A stretch of 64,000 nucleotides of DNA, taken from Takakia lepidozioides. Its lineage: Eukaryota; Streptophyta; Takakiopsida; Takakiales; Takakiaceae. Shown here piece after piece: positions 29,804-42,059 of this stretch. Numbering within the stretch: position 1 is the first letter of the stretch; the number at the start of each line of letters is the position of its first letter. The notes beneath the pieces were generated by a model that saw only the letters and a list, made by a program, of their open reading frames with translations, had not been told where the DNA came from and searched no databases. The DNA lies in NCBI GenBank assembly GCA_030704615.1, contig CM060734.1:38208042-38272041 (forward strand), written 5' to 3'. The position numbers and the translations under genes were made by a program.

Positions 29804-32788
29804 ATGAGGGAGGAGTGGATCCCTTGGTTCACCATAGACCCGCACAAAAATGACGGTGTTCAATGCAATCTTTGTGCATTGAAGTTGGCGGGTCGCAAAG
29901 ATCGCATGTTATATCACCTCGGCTACAGAGATGGGAAGAATGCATGGGTTAGTTTGTGCCCAAAAGCCTCCATGCGAGTGAAAGCCCACTTTGCCTAATA
30001 TGGAGGCAATATCTCACCGTCTCTTGATATGGCCGCGGCTTCTGAGCCAAATACTCCAGGTTCGAATCAAACTGTCCCTCAGAGTTGTACCCAGGGGGAT
30101 ATTTGCGAGGCGTCTGCTGTTCGTGGAGAAGCCGGTGGGTCAGGAGCAACATCCGATTATACACCAGCACTTGTACGGACCAGACCATTGAGGCAACAAT
30201 CATTGCAAGAAGGCTTAAATTTTTCGCACAGGAGGACTCTAGATAAGAAGTGGACCCAATTTTTCTACGAGGCCAATATTCCGTTCAATGTCTCGAGGCT
30301 TCCTACGTTTGTGGCTGCTGTCAAAGCCACGTCCGATCCCAAGTCCACATACACACCTCCGAGTTATCGCGATCTTCGCACAGGATTGCTAGAAGATGCT
30401 ATGTCTGACCGCACCCAAAAGGTGAATGAAAAGACAGGTGATTCTCTCCGGAAATATGGAAGCACTATATGTGCAGACGGTTGGAGTTCTGTTACTAATC
30501 GACCACTGTTCAATGTCATGCTGGTCTGTCCTACGGGGGAACAATTTTTGGGATCCGTTGACACAAGCGGGGAGAGAAAAGATGCACGTTATCAAGCAGG
30601 GTTGTTGACGAGTTACATCGATAAAATTGGAGCTGATAAAATTGTTCAAGTGTGCACGGACAATGCATCTAACATGGTTAATATGGCCGATATTTTGATG
30701 GTACGATATCCCCATCTATATTACCAAGGGTGTGCTGCTCATATCTTTGATCTCTTTTTGGAGGATTGGGGAAAAGAATCATGGATGAAACAACTACTAA
30801 AAAGGGCAAAGTCGGTTATGACGTTCATTCGTACATATCACATCCTTCTGGCATTGTTTAGAAAGCATGAACCCAAATACATCCTTAGAAACCCGGGTGA
30901 AACCCGCTTTGCCACAAATTTTTTGATGGTGGATCGACTGGTGACTGTGAGGGCGGGTCTAGAGCAGGTGATCATTGACCCTCAATGGGATGCATATGTG
31001 GGCACCTTACGTGACTCTCGTAAGTCCAAGTCTTTGAGCAAAAGTCGGAGGGTCCGCGCAATCATTCGCTCCGACAATTTCTGGGCGAAATGTGCAAATT
31101 TTGTGTACATGGTGGAGCCGGTGTTGATTGCTTTGCGGAAGTTTGATGGAAAACAACCAATAATGGATAAAGCATGGTTGATATTGGAAAACCTTGAGAA
31201 GCACGTGCAATCCTTGAGACGTCCTCCATTTTCTATGGACGATGATTTGGCGGCAAGGACCGAGGATGCATTTTACGACCACAAACGGATGGTTCGCACG
31301 GACTTGCATTATGCGGTGGCCTTGCTGAATCCATTATTGCTAGATAATACGGATTTGAGAGACGATGTGGATGCCAAAGCCGGGTTTGTACGGGTCATCA
31401 TGCAATTTGCGCCCTTGAACATGGCAGAGCGAGCGTTGTCCGAATACCAGTGCTTCTTGGATCGGCAGAATCCTTTCCATGACATGTCAAATCCAAAAGC
31501 AATGAACATGTTGCCACATGAATGGTGGGATTTGATTGGAGCTGGAGCAAGAACGTTAGCTCCTATTGCAAAGCGTATTCTTGCTCAAGTGTGTTCTGCC
31601 TCGTCCTGTGAGCGGAACTGGAGCAGTTACTCGTTTGTTCACAACAAGATTCGCAACAGGTTGAATCATGCCAGGGCTGACAAATTGGTTTATGTCTACA
31701 CGAATTGTAGGCTACTGCGAGAGAAGAGAGCAAGTGGCGCATCTGCATGGTACAAGAAGAATTTGTTGTCTGAAGAATCTGCCTCAGAGGTCCAATCTAG
31801 TAGCAATGATGACACTGACGCCGCGAGGGACTCCGTCTCTGACGATTGGGATGGGTCCGATGATGTGGGCAATCCTCCACATGACCCATATGAATTTAAT
31901 GACGATGACGCTACAATGCATCCATCCTTTGATGACCTTGTTATTGATGAACTGCGACATGGTGTCATCCCAATTGCGGACCCCCTTCCCCCAGTGGAGC
32001 ACACTCTCAACAATGTAGTTGAGGTCAACTCTCCCCCACCACGAGTTTCACGGACTGCGGGAGATGTGCAGGTTGAATCGTCGGATGATGACAACCGGCC
32101 GTTGTCATTCATTCACCGACATCGTGCCTCTGTGAACCGTGCTTCATCTCACCCCGCTCTATCTCATGTTTCTCTTTCTCAAGCCGATCCATCCCATGCT
32201 GGTCCATCTAGTCTCTCTCCCCCTCATGTAATTCTTTCCATCGCTACTCCGATCCTGGGAGATGGTTCTTCTGCTGCGGAACTTCTGCAAATCGAACCAT
32301 CGGATGACGACCACCGGCCATTGTCGTTTCATCTGGCCCGACGACGTCCGCATGTGAACCGTGCTCCCTCGACCCTCGCTGGTCCATCTCATGTCCCTTC
32401 CTCTCATGTCCCTTCCTCTCATGTCGGCCCCTCTGATGTACGTGCGAGTAGCCTTCCTCATACGAGACCTGCTCCCAAGCCACCACAAAATCCGGGACAA
32501 ACCCAGAAATGGCAGAGAATTGTGCAACCTTTTGTTGGTGACCGACCTGTGAACAGGCCTGATACCCTAGATGGTATTCATGATAGGAGTGGAAATCGAC
32601 CAGAGAGACAACTGAACGTACTTCGAGGATGACTACAGGTCCAACGGCCAATTGCCTCTGGAAACGAAAGAACAGTTGGAGATCATGATTCTAGCACTGA
32701 TCATGGGAACGGGGGTGAAGTGAGTGGGGACAAAGATTTTGTACTAGACGTGAGATCATACCATCGTCGTCGTGCCAGACGGAATTAG
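29804..32788 (+). pseudogene. BED-type hAT transposase
   Basis: The ATG at 29804 begins a BED zinc finger (CNLCALKLAGRK, YHLGYRDGK and a later Cys; residues 20-55). A TAA at 29996-29998 interrupts the frame, which then continues unbroken from 30029. The catalytic core follows, numbered from 30029: ICADGWSSVT (Asp150), VCTDNASNM (Asp211), CAAHIFDLF (the CxxH motif at 235-238), and in the C-terminal dimerisation domain SSCERNWSSYSF (Glu528). The D, D and E residues are all present. A low-complexity tail carries a duplicated SDDD(N/H)RPLSF motif and tandem HVPSS units. A second TGA at 32630-32632 is followed in frame by 51 more codons to TAG at 32786. The protein would cut and join the element ends. 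Two point stops make it inactive. Confidence 0.88.
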
Positions 32789-33104
32789 ATACAGCTATAA
32801 CTTTTGTGACCTATCACATGATGTGTAGTATGTTTCCATGGATATCCATGTTTCAGTTTGGGTACATGCATACGTATACAGAAATAAAAATGGTGAAATA
32901 TGTGTACCCAAGAAAGGATTTGGTGGTGTGTGTGTGTTTGTGTTTCGTCATTACCTTTACATTGTTGATTTCCTATTATGGTTTCAAAAGCCACAAAGGT
33001 CAGGTGCAGCTCCCAACATTTATATTCCCCTTCACAAATCCATGGGGAGTCGATACATGTGTTTTTCATCTGCCTCTCCAAACATACATACAGGTGCAAG
33101 GGGA

Positions 33105-33975
33105 CCAACCTCCTGGTGGTCGCACCTATTTTTAAAAAAACAATTGTGTGACCACCAGTAGCGGTCGTCGCAACTGTTAAAATAAATGAAAAATGTTGCG
33201 ACCACCCCCCTGCTGGTAGTCGCACCTATTTACTGATTTACTGATTACCCCTGTTAATGGTCGCAGATTTGCTTTTACTTTTTTATTTTTTATTTTGGGA
33301 AACACCTGGGAGCGACAGCTCACAAATCAGGCCCCTTAGTAGTGAGAGAAGAAAATAACCTCTTTCATTTATGCGCCAAGAGGCGTAGGAATGGGGCACC
33401 ACACACGAACCATACCACACCCATCAAGTAACAAGATTTGACCCCAGAATCGTCTAGGTCGCACTCAGTGCACTTAACCAATTGAGCTACTGACTGTTGG
33501 TAGATACTAAAAAATCGGAAAATTATGCGACCACCCCCTACGACCACCCCCCTGCTGGTGGTCGCATCTATTAAAGAAAAGGAAAATAGTGCGACCACCA
33601 ACAGGTGGTGGTCGCACCTATTTGTTTTAAACAAAATTTGTGCGACCACCCCTCTGCTCGTGGTCGCGCCTATTAAAAAAAAAAAAAATTATGCGACCAC
33701 CTCCCTGTTGGTGGTCGCACCTATTTAAAAATAAAAAAATCTGCGACCACCCCCCTGCTAGTGGTCGCACCCATTAAAAAAAATAAACAAATCTGTGACC
33801 ACCCCCCTGCTGGTGGTCGCACCCATTAAAAAAATTAAAAAAATTTGCGACCACCCCCCTGCTGGTGGTCGCACCTATTAAAAATAAATAAAAATTGCGA
33901 CCACCATCCTGCTGGTGGTTGCATATAATAAAGGAAAAAAAAAAATGCAACCACCCCTACTGGCGGTCGCAGCTA
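33105..33975. repeat. Palindrome array M, upstream of the RING gene
   Basis: About twelve units resemble array L but in the opposite orientation: TGCGACCACCCCCCTGCTGGTGGTCGCACC followed by an A-rich spacer. A SINE (33300-33497) splits it. It ends about 55 bp before the TATA-like box at 34031. It sits in mid-element, so it is not a subterminal repeat of the present transposon. Confidence 0.85.
33300..33497 (-). mobile_element. tRNA-derived SINE, copy C
   Basis: On the reverse strand: CAGTAGCTCAATTGGTTAAGTG (a perfect A box, TAGCTCAATTGG), about 30 bases later GGGGTCAAATCTTG (B box), then GGTATGGTTCGTGTGTGG and CATAAATGAAAGAGG, ending near GGGGCCTGATTTG. It shares its body with copy A at 2020-2170. 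It is inserted in palindrome array M, so it arrived after the array formed. Confidence 0.75.
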
Positions 33976-34030
33976 TTACTAGCATGTGCAATCATGATGA
34001 CAGCGCGCGCCCCGAGTGTGGAGGGGGGGC

Positions 34031-34038
34031 TTATAAGG
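34031..34038 (+). promoter_or_regulatory. TATA-like box of the RING gene
   Basis: TTATAAGG lies 362 bp before the ATG at 34400 and follows array M. It parallels the boxes after arrays L and R. Confidence 0.5.
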
Positions 34039-34399
34039 CCTTAGAAGCCATTCTCTCCCTTACTTTTCTCCACACCAGGACTTGGCGGACGATGGGATGT
34101 TGCATTCCTTGTCATTGAGTCCAAGTGGAGAAGGGTGCTATTGGTTGGGTGGGGGGTATTTTGGGCCGTTGAATTCTACGAATTTGATGTTGAGTACCTC
34201 CCGAGAAGCCCTCTTCTGGCACCCACGTTTTTTTCATTGCACATTGCGTCATTTCTCTTAGAACTGCCGAGGGAGTGACACGTGCCTCTAGTACTTGGGG
34301 AGGATTCATTAGGGAGTAGGATTAGGTACGATTTAGGAGGGTTGGGAGAGCATTTTTCTTAGCAAACACCTGTCGAGTAGGGGTAAGCCAGAGCCATAA

Positions 34400-36925
34400 A
34401 TGGCGGAAGAGGAAGACAGAGGAGGTCATCCCAGGGATGACGATAATGAACCTGGACCTCCCAAAAAAAAACCAAAAGGGGTCAGGCGCGAACTTCGTTG
34501 GGACATATACAATGATCCCAACAGTCTTGCGGAACCAGGTTGGGAAGTTTGGAAGTTGGGGCAGCGGTGGTCGCTTGATGACTACAGGAAATTTGTGGAC
34601 TGGTGTCACATAAATCGTTTGTGGCCCAGAGATAGGCATGATCCACAAACCAAACAAAATCAAGCTAACTTGCATTCCTGCGCCAACCCGTATTTCTGCC
34701 ACAGGGCAGAGGAGGTACATACAACATTGTGGGGTCAACCGCTCGTCAATAACAAGGTCCCGTATTTATTTGCGGCCATGTTATACACAAAGTTGATTTT
34801 ATTGCGACCGGTGGATTGGCAAACTGCCACTGCGAGACAGCGTACTAGACTATACACGTTCTCTGATATCCCATACTTGTATATACGTCAAGGGCAGGAC
34901 ATCATACGGTTCGATGGAAACGACGATGTGGAAGAAGAAGGAAATGCAGACCAACCTCCAAATTATACGCCGCAACAGGTCTCCGCAGTCGGGCCTTCAA
35001 CGTCTGAGGTGGAGGGGGGCGAGGTACGCTTTCCGTTGGAGGAACAGTTGGTTGCACATGAACAACACATCAAAGACCTGCAGGACATTGTTCATTTGCA
35101 ACGGTGGCAAATATCGAAGTTGCTAGAAAGGATGGGGTTGGGGACTCTCGACAGCGTACGCGGTGTGCTTTAGGACCCAAGGCCAATCACCAACGAGCAA
35201 GACATATTGGCGCGTTTGAATATGCCATCAATGGACATTGACCGCGTCATCGACGGGATTGACTCAATCGGGCATGGGAATGAAGTGCAAACGTCTGAAC
35301 TGGACCCGACGAGGGTTGAGGAAAAAGACTTGCAGCGGAGAGGGCATGAAAAGGAAAGGAGCCCATAGTGAAAACTGGGGAATGTTCAGCCGTGCAAATT
35401 ACATCGGCCCAAGAACAGGAATTAGAGGAGCTTGTGGGGGAACGCGAGCAAGCTAGGGCTGTTGCATATCGGTACTCAAATGCCATGCAAATTCGATCGT
35501 GGCCATGGTTGAAAGGGAATTGGCAGAATTGAATGACATGCGCGGGCCATCTAGCATCGCGGGAAACACGGATAGAAGAAGCGTTGTTCTCCCTCCATCG
35601 TGCAGCACGTTTGTCGAATCGAAGTGTAGATAGCATCTATGCTAATTTGCAAAGGCACTGTGCGTGATGTATTCACGTCGAAGTACACTAGATTCACCAC
35701 ATGGGCTGATGTGGATGTCATGTTTAAGCACTGTGTGCATACAATTTCCGATACCAATAACAGCATAAACTGGGATTTGGAAATAGAGGAGGAGTGGGAC
35801 ACCAGGCCGAGGATGTCATCCTACATTCATGAGAATAAACGGACGTGGATACCACAGAGCAATCCAGCGTCATGGGTAACAGATGGTACGGTGTGCACAA
35901 TGTGCCTAAACCCTTATGGACCGGAGGGAGGCTATATGTTTGGTTCATGTGGCCATTTGTTCCATCACGCATGTCTCATATCGGCAGCCATGCGAGCCAG
36001 CCAATGCCCTGACTGCCGTGGACCAATCCATCGACGTTTCTACGAGTTGTTTGGGTTGCAAGACAATATGCCCATGGGATATGAGTACAACCGGTACAAC
36101 ATGCTATTGGATGTATCGCCTTACGATTTTTTAAATTGGCAACACTGGGGGGAGACAATGACATGGGATGTTCCAAGAGAGATGCATGCCTTGGATGCAA
36201 AGACGTTAACTAGGGTTAAAGATCCGGTGACCTTTTGGGTGACATCCAACTGGGAAATAACCGTGCGTGCTAGAGGCATACGGGACCCAGTCCAAATGGA
36301 GCTTTTTTGCCGGAACTTGGGAGGGCATTGGAGCTGTACCAGACAAAGATTCTTCCGACTGCCTGAGGATCCGTGGGTGCCAGTGGAAAACGACCCATAC
36401 AATCGCGAACCGATTGGGAGAGACCTATTTCTGAGGGAGTTGGAGGCCGCTAGCATCCGTCGGGAGGATATGAATGAGACGTACTGGGTGCCTCGTCGGG
36501 ATGAAGGGTCATTTCTTCCAGAGTTGCGCAGAGACCCCCAGCAGGAGGAAGTGTTGGACAATTTCAAGGCTGCCATCACGAGTGTTGTAAAGTATTGGCA
36601 GAACACATGGCGTGACCAAGTTGCCTCTATTCCAGGGGTGTTCTTGCCACTTCCAAACATATCGGATTTAATTGAAAAATTGCATGTCACCGTAGCAAGA
36701 TTGACACACCCGGCTCTGGCAAATATAGAAGAGAGTCAGCACTCGCCTAGAACGCTACGCATGATGGCAAAGGTGGACCACACAACAATGGGTCCCTCTT
36801 TGACTACTCGAGCCCAGGCTCGAGCTCTCCGTACTGGTGGAGGCACGTCCTCTACACCCGGAGCATCTTCATCAACATCTGGAGATGACGACAACGAAAT
36901 AATAAATCTAGATGAAGATGACTAG
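34400..36925 (+). pseudogene. Coiled-coil RING-finger protein carried by the hAT element
   Basis: The ATG at 34400 starts a 257-residue frame with a charged N-terminus and an unrecognised domain (YRKFVDWCHINRLWPRDR, PYFCHRAEEVHTTLWGQPL), ending in a helical LVAHEQHIKDLQDIVHLQRW stretch. A TAG at 35171 is followed in frame by 67 codons; then frames shift at about 35365, 35500, 35545 and 35655 through coiled-coil sequence (QEQELEELVGEREQARA, VAMVERELAELND). From 35639 to 36925 a 428-residue frame has a RING finger: CTMCLN, SCGHLFHHACL, CPDC (Cys3-His2-Cys3). It ends with an acidic tail. The pieces read as one gene of about 840 codons. RING proteins usually act as ubiquitin E3 ligases, so that is the inferred role; the flanking domains are unknown. 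Confidence 0.72.
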
Positions 36926-39900
36926 AAAGGCTAGAAACGTAGGAAGTAGGCCAAAAGTCTCAGGTTGCGAAAACTTAAATATGCAACCCACTGTATAGTC
37001 TACGTAATTTTTAGAAATATGAGGTTCATCCATTGAACCATTTTTGAATGACCTCATACTTGTTCGGTACTTGTTTGACGGTACAATATACTGGTAAAGT
37101 TTCAAAACAACCAAAAATTGCTGAATGAAGATACCATTGGTTCACCCATTTCTATATTTTAAATCGAACTCATACTTGTCCGGTACCTTTAAGAGGGCAT
37201 GTACAATGCAATGGCAAAGTTTGAAAGCATTCAGAAATCGGCACATCAAGTAACCATGGTCCATTGGTTCCTCCTGTGAACCATTTTTTATTGATCTCAT
37301 ACTTGTCCGGTCCATGTAAGAGGCATGTAGAACATACTGGCAAAATTTCAAACCATTCAAATTTTTTTTGATCAAGGATCCTTTGGTTTATCCTTTTCAC
37401 CATTAACGATTAATCACAAATAAATGAACAGATGAATAAATCATTTGTCTCCAAATGATTTTGGTTCGCTTTGAGACTTGGCCAGTATATTCAATGTACC
37501 TTGGAAGAGGCCCCAGAGTAATATGAGATCAATCGAAATTCGTTCAATGGGCCAACGGATGGGTGCCCATCCAAATGATTTTCGTTTGCTTTGAGACTTG
37601 GCCAGTGTGTTCAATGTACCCTCTGATATGTCCCAGTGTAATATGAGATCAATCGAAATTCGTTCGATGGGCCAACGAGGCGTTCAGTTGTCATCTGGTT
37701 TTTGTTCATTGTGAAAAAGAAATCTTGCAATGCGTGCACAGCTATTGCACCCATTGAACGGATGTTGTTGAAGCCCCTCTTTTGCCCGCATGTGCTTGAA
37801 TATATGAGCGACACATGTGCGGAGACACAATAGACGAATAAATCATTTGCCTCCCCATCGACACCAAGCCATTCCATAATGTAATTGAATTTAAATTAAT
37901 TTTAAGCCAATAAATAGGTTTGCACTGCCTTTCATTGGGGGTTTTTGGCACGTATCGATTTTTTTTTTTGGCTCAATTTTATTCTGCGGCTTCCAGCATC
38001 CCACCACTACTCTCCCCGCCAAAATTTGGACCAATCAAAAATGCCCCAAAAAAAAATGTTCTCTTCGCTCATTATTGCAAAACTCTATATGAAGAGTGCA
38101 TGAAGTTGAACACAAATCAAATTTGGAGTGCAAAACAGGGAAGAAACTGTGGTTTTGGGTCCAAATGAATTATGTTCGCTCCCAAATTTGGCACGCACGT
38201 TGCATGTGGCTACATTACACACCCCATTAAAAAACAGAATGAAAAAAAAAAATCGTGAGCACGCGAAACACAGTCCAACGAGTCCCAAAGCAATAGCAGA
38301 TCCAGTGGAATACATTCAATGGGTGAACGATGGTTGCCAACCCAAATCATTTTTGTTTGCTTCCAAACTTTGCCAATACGTTTGAGACACCTTCTCACAG
38401 GTCCCAGACTAATATCAGATCAATCGAAATTCATTTGATGGCTCAACGGATGGTTGGCCATCGAGATGATTTTGGTTCGCTTTGAGACTTGGCCAGTATG
38501 TTCAATGTGCCATGGAAGAGGCCCTAGAGTAATATAAGATCAACCGAAATTTGTTCAATGGGCCGACGGATGGTTGCCCATCCAAATGATTTTCGTTCGC
38601 TTTGATACTTGGCCAGTGTGTTCAATGTACCCTCTGATAGGTCCCAATGTAATATGAGATCAATCGTTAACGATTAATCATGAATCATCCAACAGGGGAA
38701 CTGTTGGTTCACCCTGTGAAGCATTTAACATTGACATCATACTTGTCCAGTAACTTTAAGAGGACATGTACAAGACACTTGCAAAGTTTCAAATGAATCC
38801 AAAATCATTTGGCAGGGGAATGATTGGTTCACCCATAGCTAATTTCAGGGGCTGAAATTGTCATTTATGGGGCTCGAATTGCCAATTTCAGGGGCTGGAC
38901 TTGCAAGTTGAGGGGTTGAAACTGCCATTCCAGGGGCTTCAATTGCCAATTTCAGGGGCTACACTAGCAATTGCCATTTCACAGGCTACAGTTGCAATTT
39001 GAGGGGCGGGAATTGTCATTTCAGGGGCTAGAAGTGCAATTTGAGGGGTTGGAATTGACAATTTCAAGGGCTCAAATTACAATTTGAGGGGCGGCCGGGG
39101 TTGGTCATTTTAGGGATTGGCATTACCAATTTTAAGGGCTTAAATTGCATTTTGAATTGTAATTCAAGGGTTACAATGGGCCATTGGGGGGCTAGAATTA
39201 CTAAAGCAATGACATCCAAAGCAATATAAAATCATTTGATAGCGGAATGATTGGTTCACCCTTTCAACCATTTTTTATTCACGTCATACTTATCCGATAC
39301 TTGTAGGAGGGCATGTGGCTGACACTTGCAAAGCTTCAAAGCAATATAAAATCATTTGATAGTGGAACAATTGGTTCACCCTTTCAACCATATTCTACTG
39401 ACCTCATACTTGTCCGGTACCTTTAAAATGGCATGTGAAATACATTTGCAAAGCTTTAAAACACTCCAAAATCATTTGATATGTTCATGATTGATTCACC
39501 CTTTCAACCATTTTAGATTGATTTGAAACTTGTGAAAGACCTGTAAGAGGGCATGTACAAGACACTTGCAAAGTTTCAAATCAATTTAAAATCATTTGGT
39601 AGGGGGACGATTGGTTCACCTTTTAAACCATTTTAGATTGATGTCATACTTCTCAAAGACGTGTAAGAGGGCATATAGAAGACACTTGCAAATGAGGGAA
39701 TAAAATATGTTTTGGATGCAGACGATGTCTGTTCATGGTAATATTTTGCATGCAACTCTTCATGTTGTTATCAAGCATATGGCTTCATAATGGAATTAAA
39801 AACAATTCATGTGCAGGCGAAAGGTTGTTTCTCCTTATGAATTTGAATAACCGATTCAAACAACTTTGTTGAAGTTCAACTTTGGTCTCTATGTGCTTAA

Positions 39901-40319
39901 GTATATACAAATCACGTACACAAAGTTGCAAGCGAAGAAATAATCATTTGCCCCCCGAACGACTCGTTAAACCTTTCAACCAGCTTTCAATCATTGAATC
40001 ATTTAATAGGGGAACTATTGGTTCACCCTTATAACCATTTTAGATTGACCTCATACTTGTCCGATAACTTAAAGAGGGCATGTACAACACACTCCCAAAG
40101 TTTCAAATCAATCTAAAATCATTTGGCAGGGAACGATTGGTTCACCCATTGACCCGGTGTACACTGTCACTCTTCAAGATTCGTGGGTGTGGTGCTTGAT
40201 TATCCCATATGATGGACCCAGGTGCCATGGCCAAGTAACAAACCATTAAAACATTATGGTACGAGACAAACACAATTGAGAAAATAACATTTATTCAAAC
40301 ATGATGTAGCGTCAGAGGT
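36926..40319. repeat. Satellite-like spacer between the convergent RING and kinase genes
   Basis: No gene is seen. Most of the spacer is made of diverged tandem monomers of about 117-127 bp containing TTGGTTCACCC, CTCATACTTGTCCGGTACC, AAGAGGGCATGTACAA and CACTTGCAAAGTTTCAAA. Successive CATACT landmarks lie at 37054, 37171 and 37298, and the corresponding landmarks at 39285, 39405, 39525 and 39645 are exactly 120 bp apart. A second family (GGTTCGCTTTGAGACTTGGCCAGT...GAGATCAATCGAAATTCG) is interspersed at 37450-37680 and 38400-38670. Confidence 0.8.
38840..39195. repeat. Minisatellite of CAATTTCAGGGGCT-type units
   Basis: Roughly fifteen degenerate units of 20-28 bp alternate AATTGCCAATTTCAGGGGCT and AATTTGAGGGG. 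They form a distinct island in the larger satellite spacer. Confidence 0.75.
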
Positions 40320-41742
40320 CTACAAGTTTCTATTCATCCTCCAGCAATTTTTGGGCTCAGGCCAATTGAATAGCCCCGTCATGAAACGCTTCACAACATT
40401 TTCTAGTTTGTACCGCAATTCTATTGTGTCTACACATAAGTTTTCCAGAGCGGAAGCAAAACAGGTTCCAGTAGACATATCGTTGAACAGGCTTGCATCG
40501 AACGTGTTACCCTCATTTATTGTCTGGGCTATCTTCCCAATTGCAAAGGTCTCTGATGGCACGGTTAGAAGGGGCATACGAGGTGTGTCATCTGACTGGT
40601 TGTTGGCTACATTATGAACAATTGCAATTTCAGGTGCAATCCACCATCTATGTGCGAGAGTCTTTATCATCTTGTCTCTGCTCTCGATAATGTACAACGT
40701 GGTTTTTGGGTCATCCGTCGTGGAGGCCATCCCCCAATCGCATACCCCGATGTACATATCTTCAGACCCTTATGGAAAATGTAACAAGATGTTGTCGGGG
40801 GACATGTCGTTGTACAAGAGGTGGTGATTATGGACATTGAGCATGATGTGCAAAAGCGCCCATGCCAATTGGGTGCGATTATGTCGGAATCGAACCAGTC
40901 GGTTGACCTCCTGCATTTCCTGCTCCGTCCCCCGTCGTTCCATTAACTCCCTGGTATCCCGATCATTCCCCCATTTCCTGTCAATACTCAACCATGATCG
41001 TATGGTCCCCCCATTCCACCAATGTGTGTAACCTTCATTTCGACGTGGATGCAACGCAAAATACTTTATGATGCCGAAATGATGGAACTTTGCAGCCAAC
41101 GCCTCATTGTTATGTTGGACTTTGGCAATCTCAGCATTTCTTTCCCTGGGCGTTTTCTCTGCTAGCTCCCAAGATGGAGGAATGAATTGATCCCCACACG
41201 TTCAATGCCGCATCCGCGGACGATGACCCTGCCTTCCATGGGAGTGATTTTGTACGTCGTTTGGCATGGGCCTTTGCCATGTCAGACCACCAATCCACAA
41301 GCACAAACAACTCCTCCTCCGAAGTTGGCATGCGACCTTCAGCTACAGGTGTTCTTGTAACAAACTTGTCCATGGTTTGCCTCAGATTCCATGTGGCATC
41401 ATGGGCCCGGTCCTCCATCCATTTCGTGAACTGGAACTTCGCCCTATCCTCCTCCCATTCATCCCAGGCCAAAGCCTCCCTCATTCTCATCTCCATATTG
41501 TGCTGGAATCTAAGGAACCCCTCATTCCCATGTCGGACATACAAAATATTCAAAGGCATTATGTCATTGTCCTTCAAATAATCCAGTACTACTTGCTTCA
41601 CCACCTTCGTGGCCTCTGCGCTTGGATAGTCTTTTTTGTTGACCTGACTATCCCGTTCATGTGCATGTTTACGCTTCCTACCTTTACGCCCACTTCCCGA
41701 GGAACCCCCTGACACTGCGTTCGAAGCAACGTTTTCGGACAT
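40320..41742 (-). pseudogene. Protein-kinase-like protein carried by the hAT element
   Basis: On the reverse strand ATG at 41740-41742 begins a Ser/Gly- and Lys-rich segment (GSGRKGRKRKHAHERD) and an unrecognised helical domain (KFQFTKWMEDRAHDATWNLR). After a frameshift near 41150 the kinase-like part follows: NEALAAKFHHFGIIKY (helix C to beta-4), GGTIRSWL (hinge), YNDMSPDNILL (catalytic loop, Asp and Asn kept, Lys changed to Ser), a TAA at about 40767, VCDWGMA (DFG position, Asp and Gly kept), RWWIAPE (APE motif) and SETFAIGKIA (helix F). I cannot find a glycine loop or VAIK lysine, so it may be a pseudokinase or have an unusual N-lobe. It converges on the RING gene. Confidence 0.7.
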
Positions 41743-42034
41743 GATGAAAGTACTATGCGGAATAGACGCGGCTTCGTAACGGAAAACTAAACCCAGACTA
41801 TTGATAACCTTATATACTAGCAGACCAATTTCCCCACCCTCTATTGGTATAGTACCCAAAGCAAACTCTCCCGCAGTTCCAAGAAAAAAAGACAAAAACT
41901 CCTCCCCTCCACAAATCCACTTTCTCCCCCCCCCCCCCCACGCTCAGTCCTGGCCACCGAAGTTCAAACTCCAAGAAGCCCCAGAACCGCATTCACAGAG
42001 AGGGAAAAAAGTGGGTTGGGAATGAGGGGTAGGC

Positions 42035-42043
42035 CCTTATATA
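42035..42043 (-). promoter_or_regulatory. TATA box of the kinase-like gene
   Basis: On the reverse strand TATATAAGG lies 293 bp before the ATG at 41742, just downstream of palindrome array R. It is identical to the box at 29485-29493. Confidence 0.55.
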
Positions 42044-42059
42044 CTGCTTGGAGAGGCCT

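Noticed and set aside
33975-34030. An internal hAT terminus after array M
   Set aside because: No CAGGG- or TTGCA-type end or GACGTGACG block is present there, so only the outer ends are supported.
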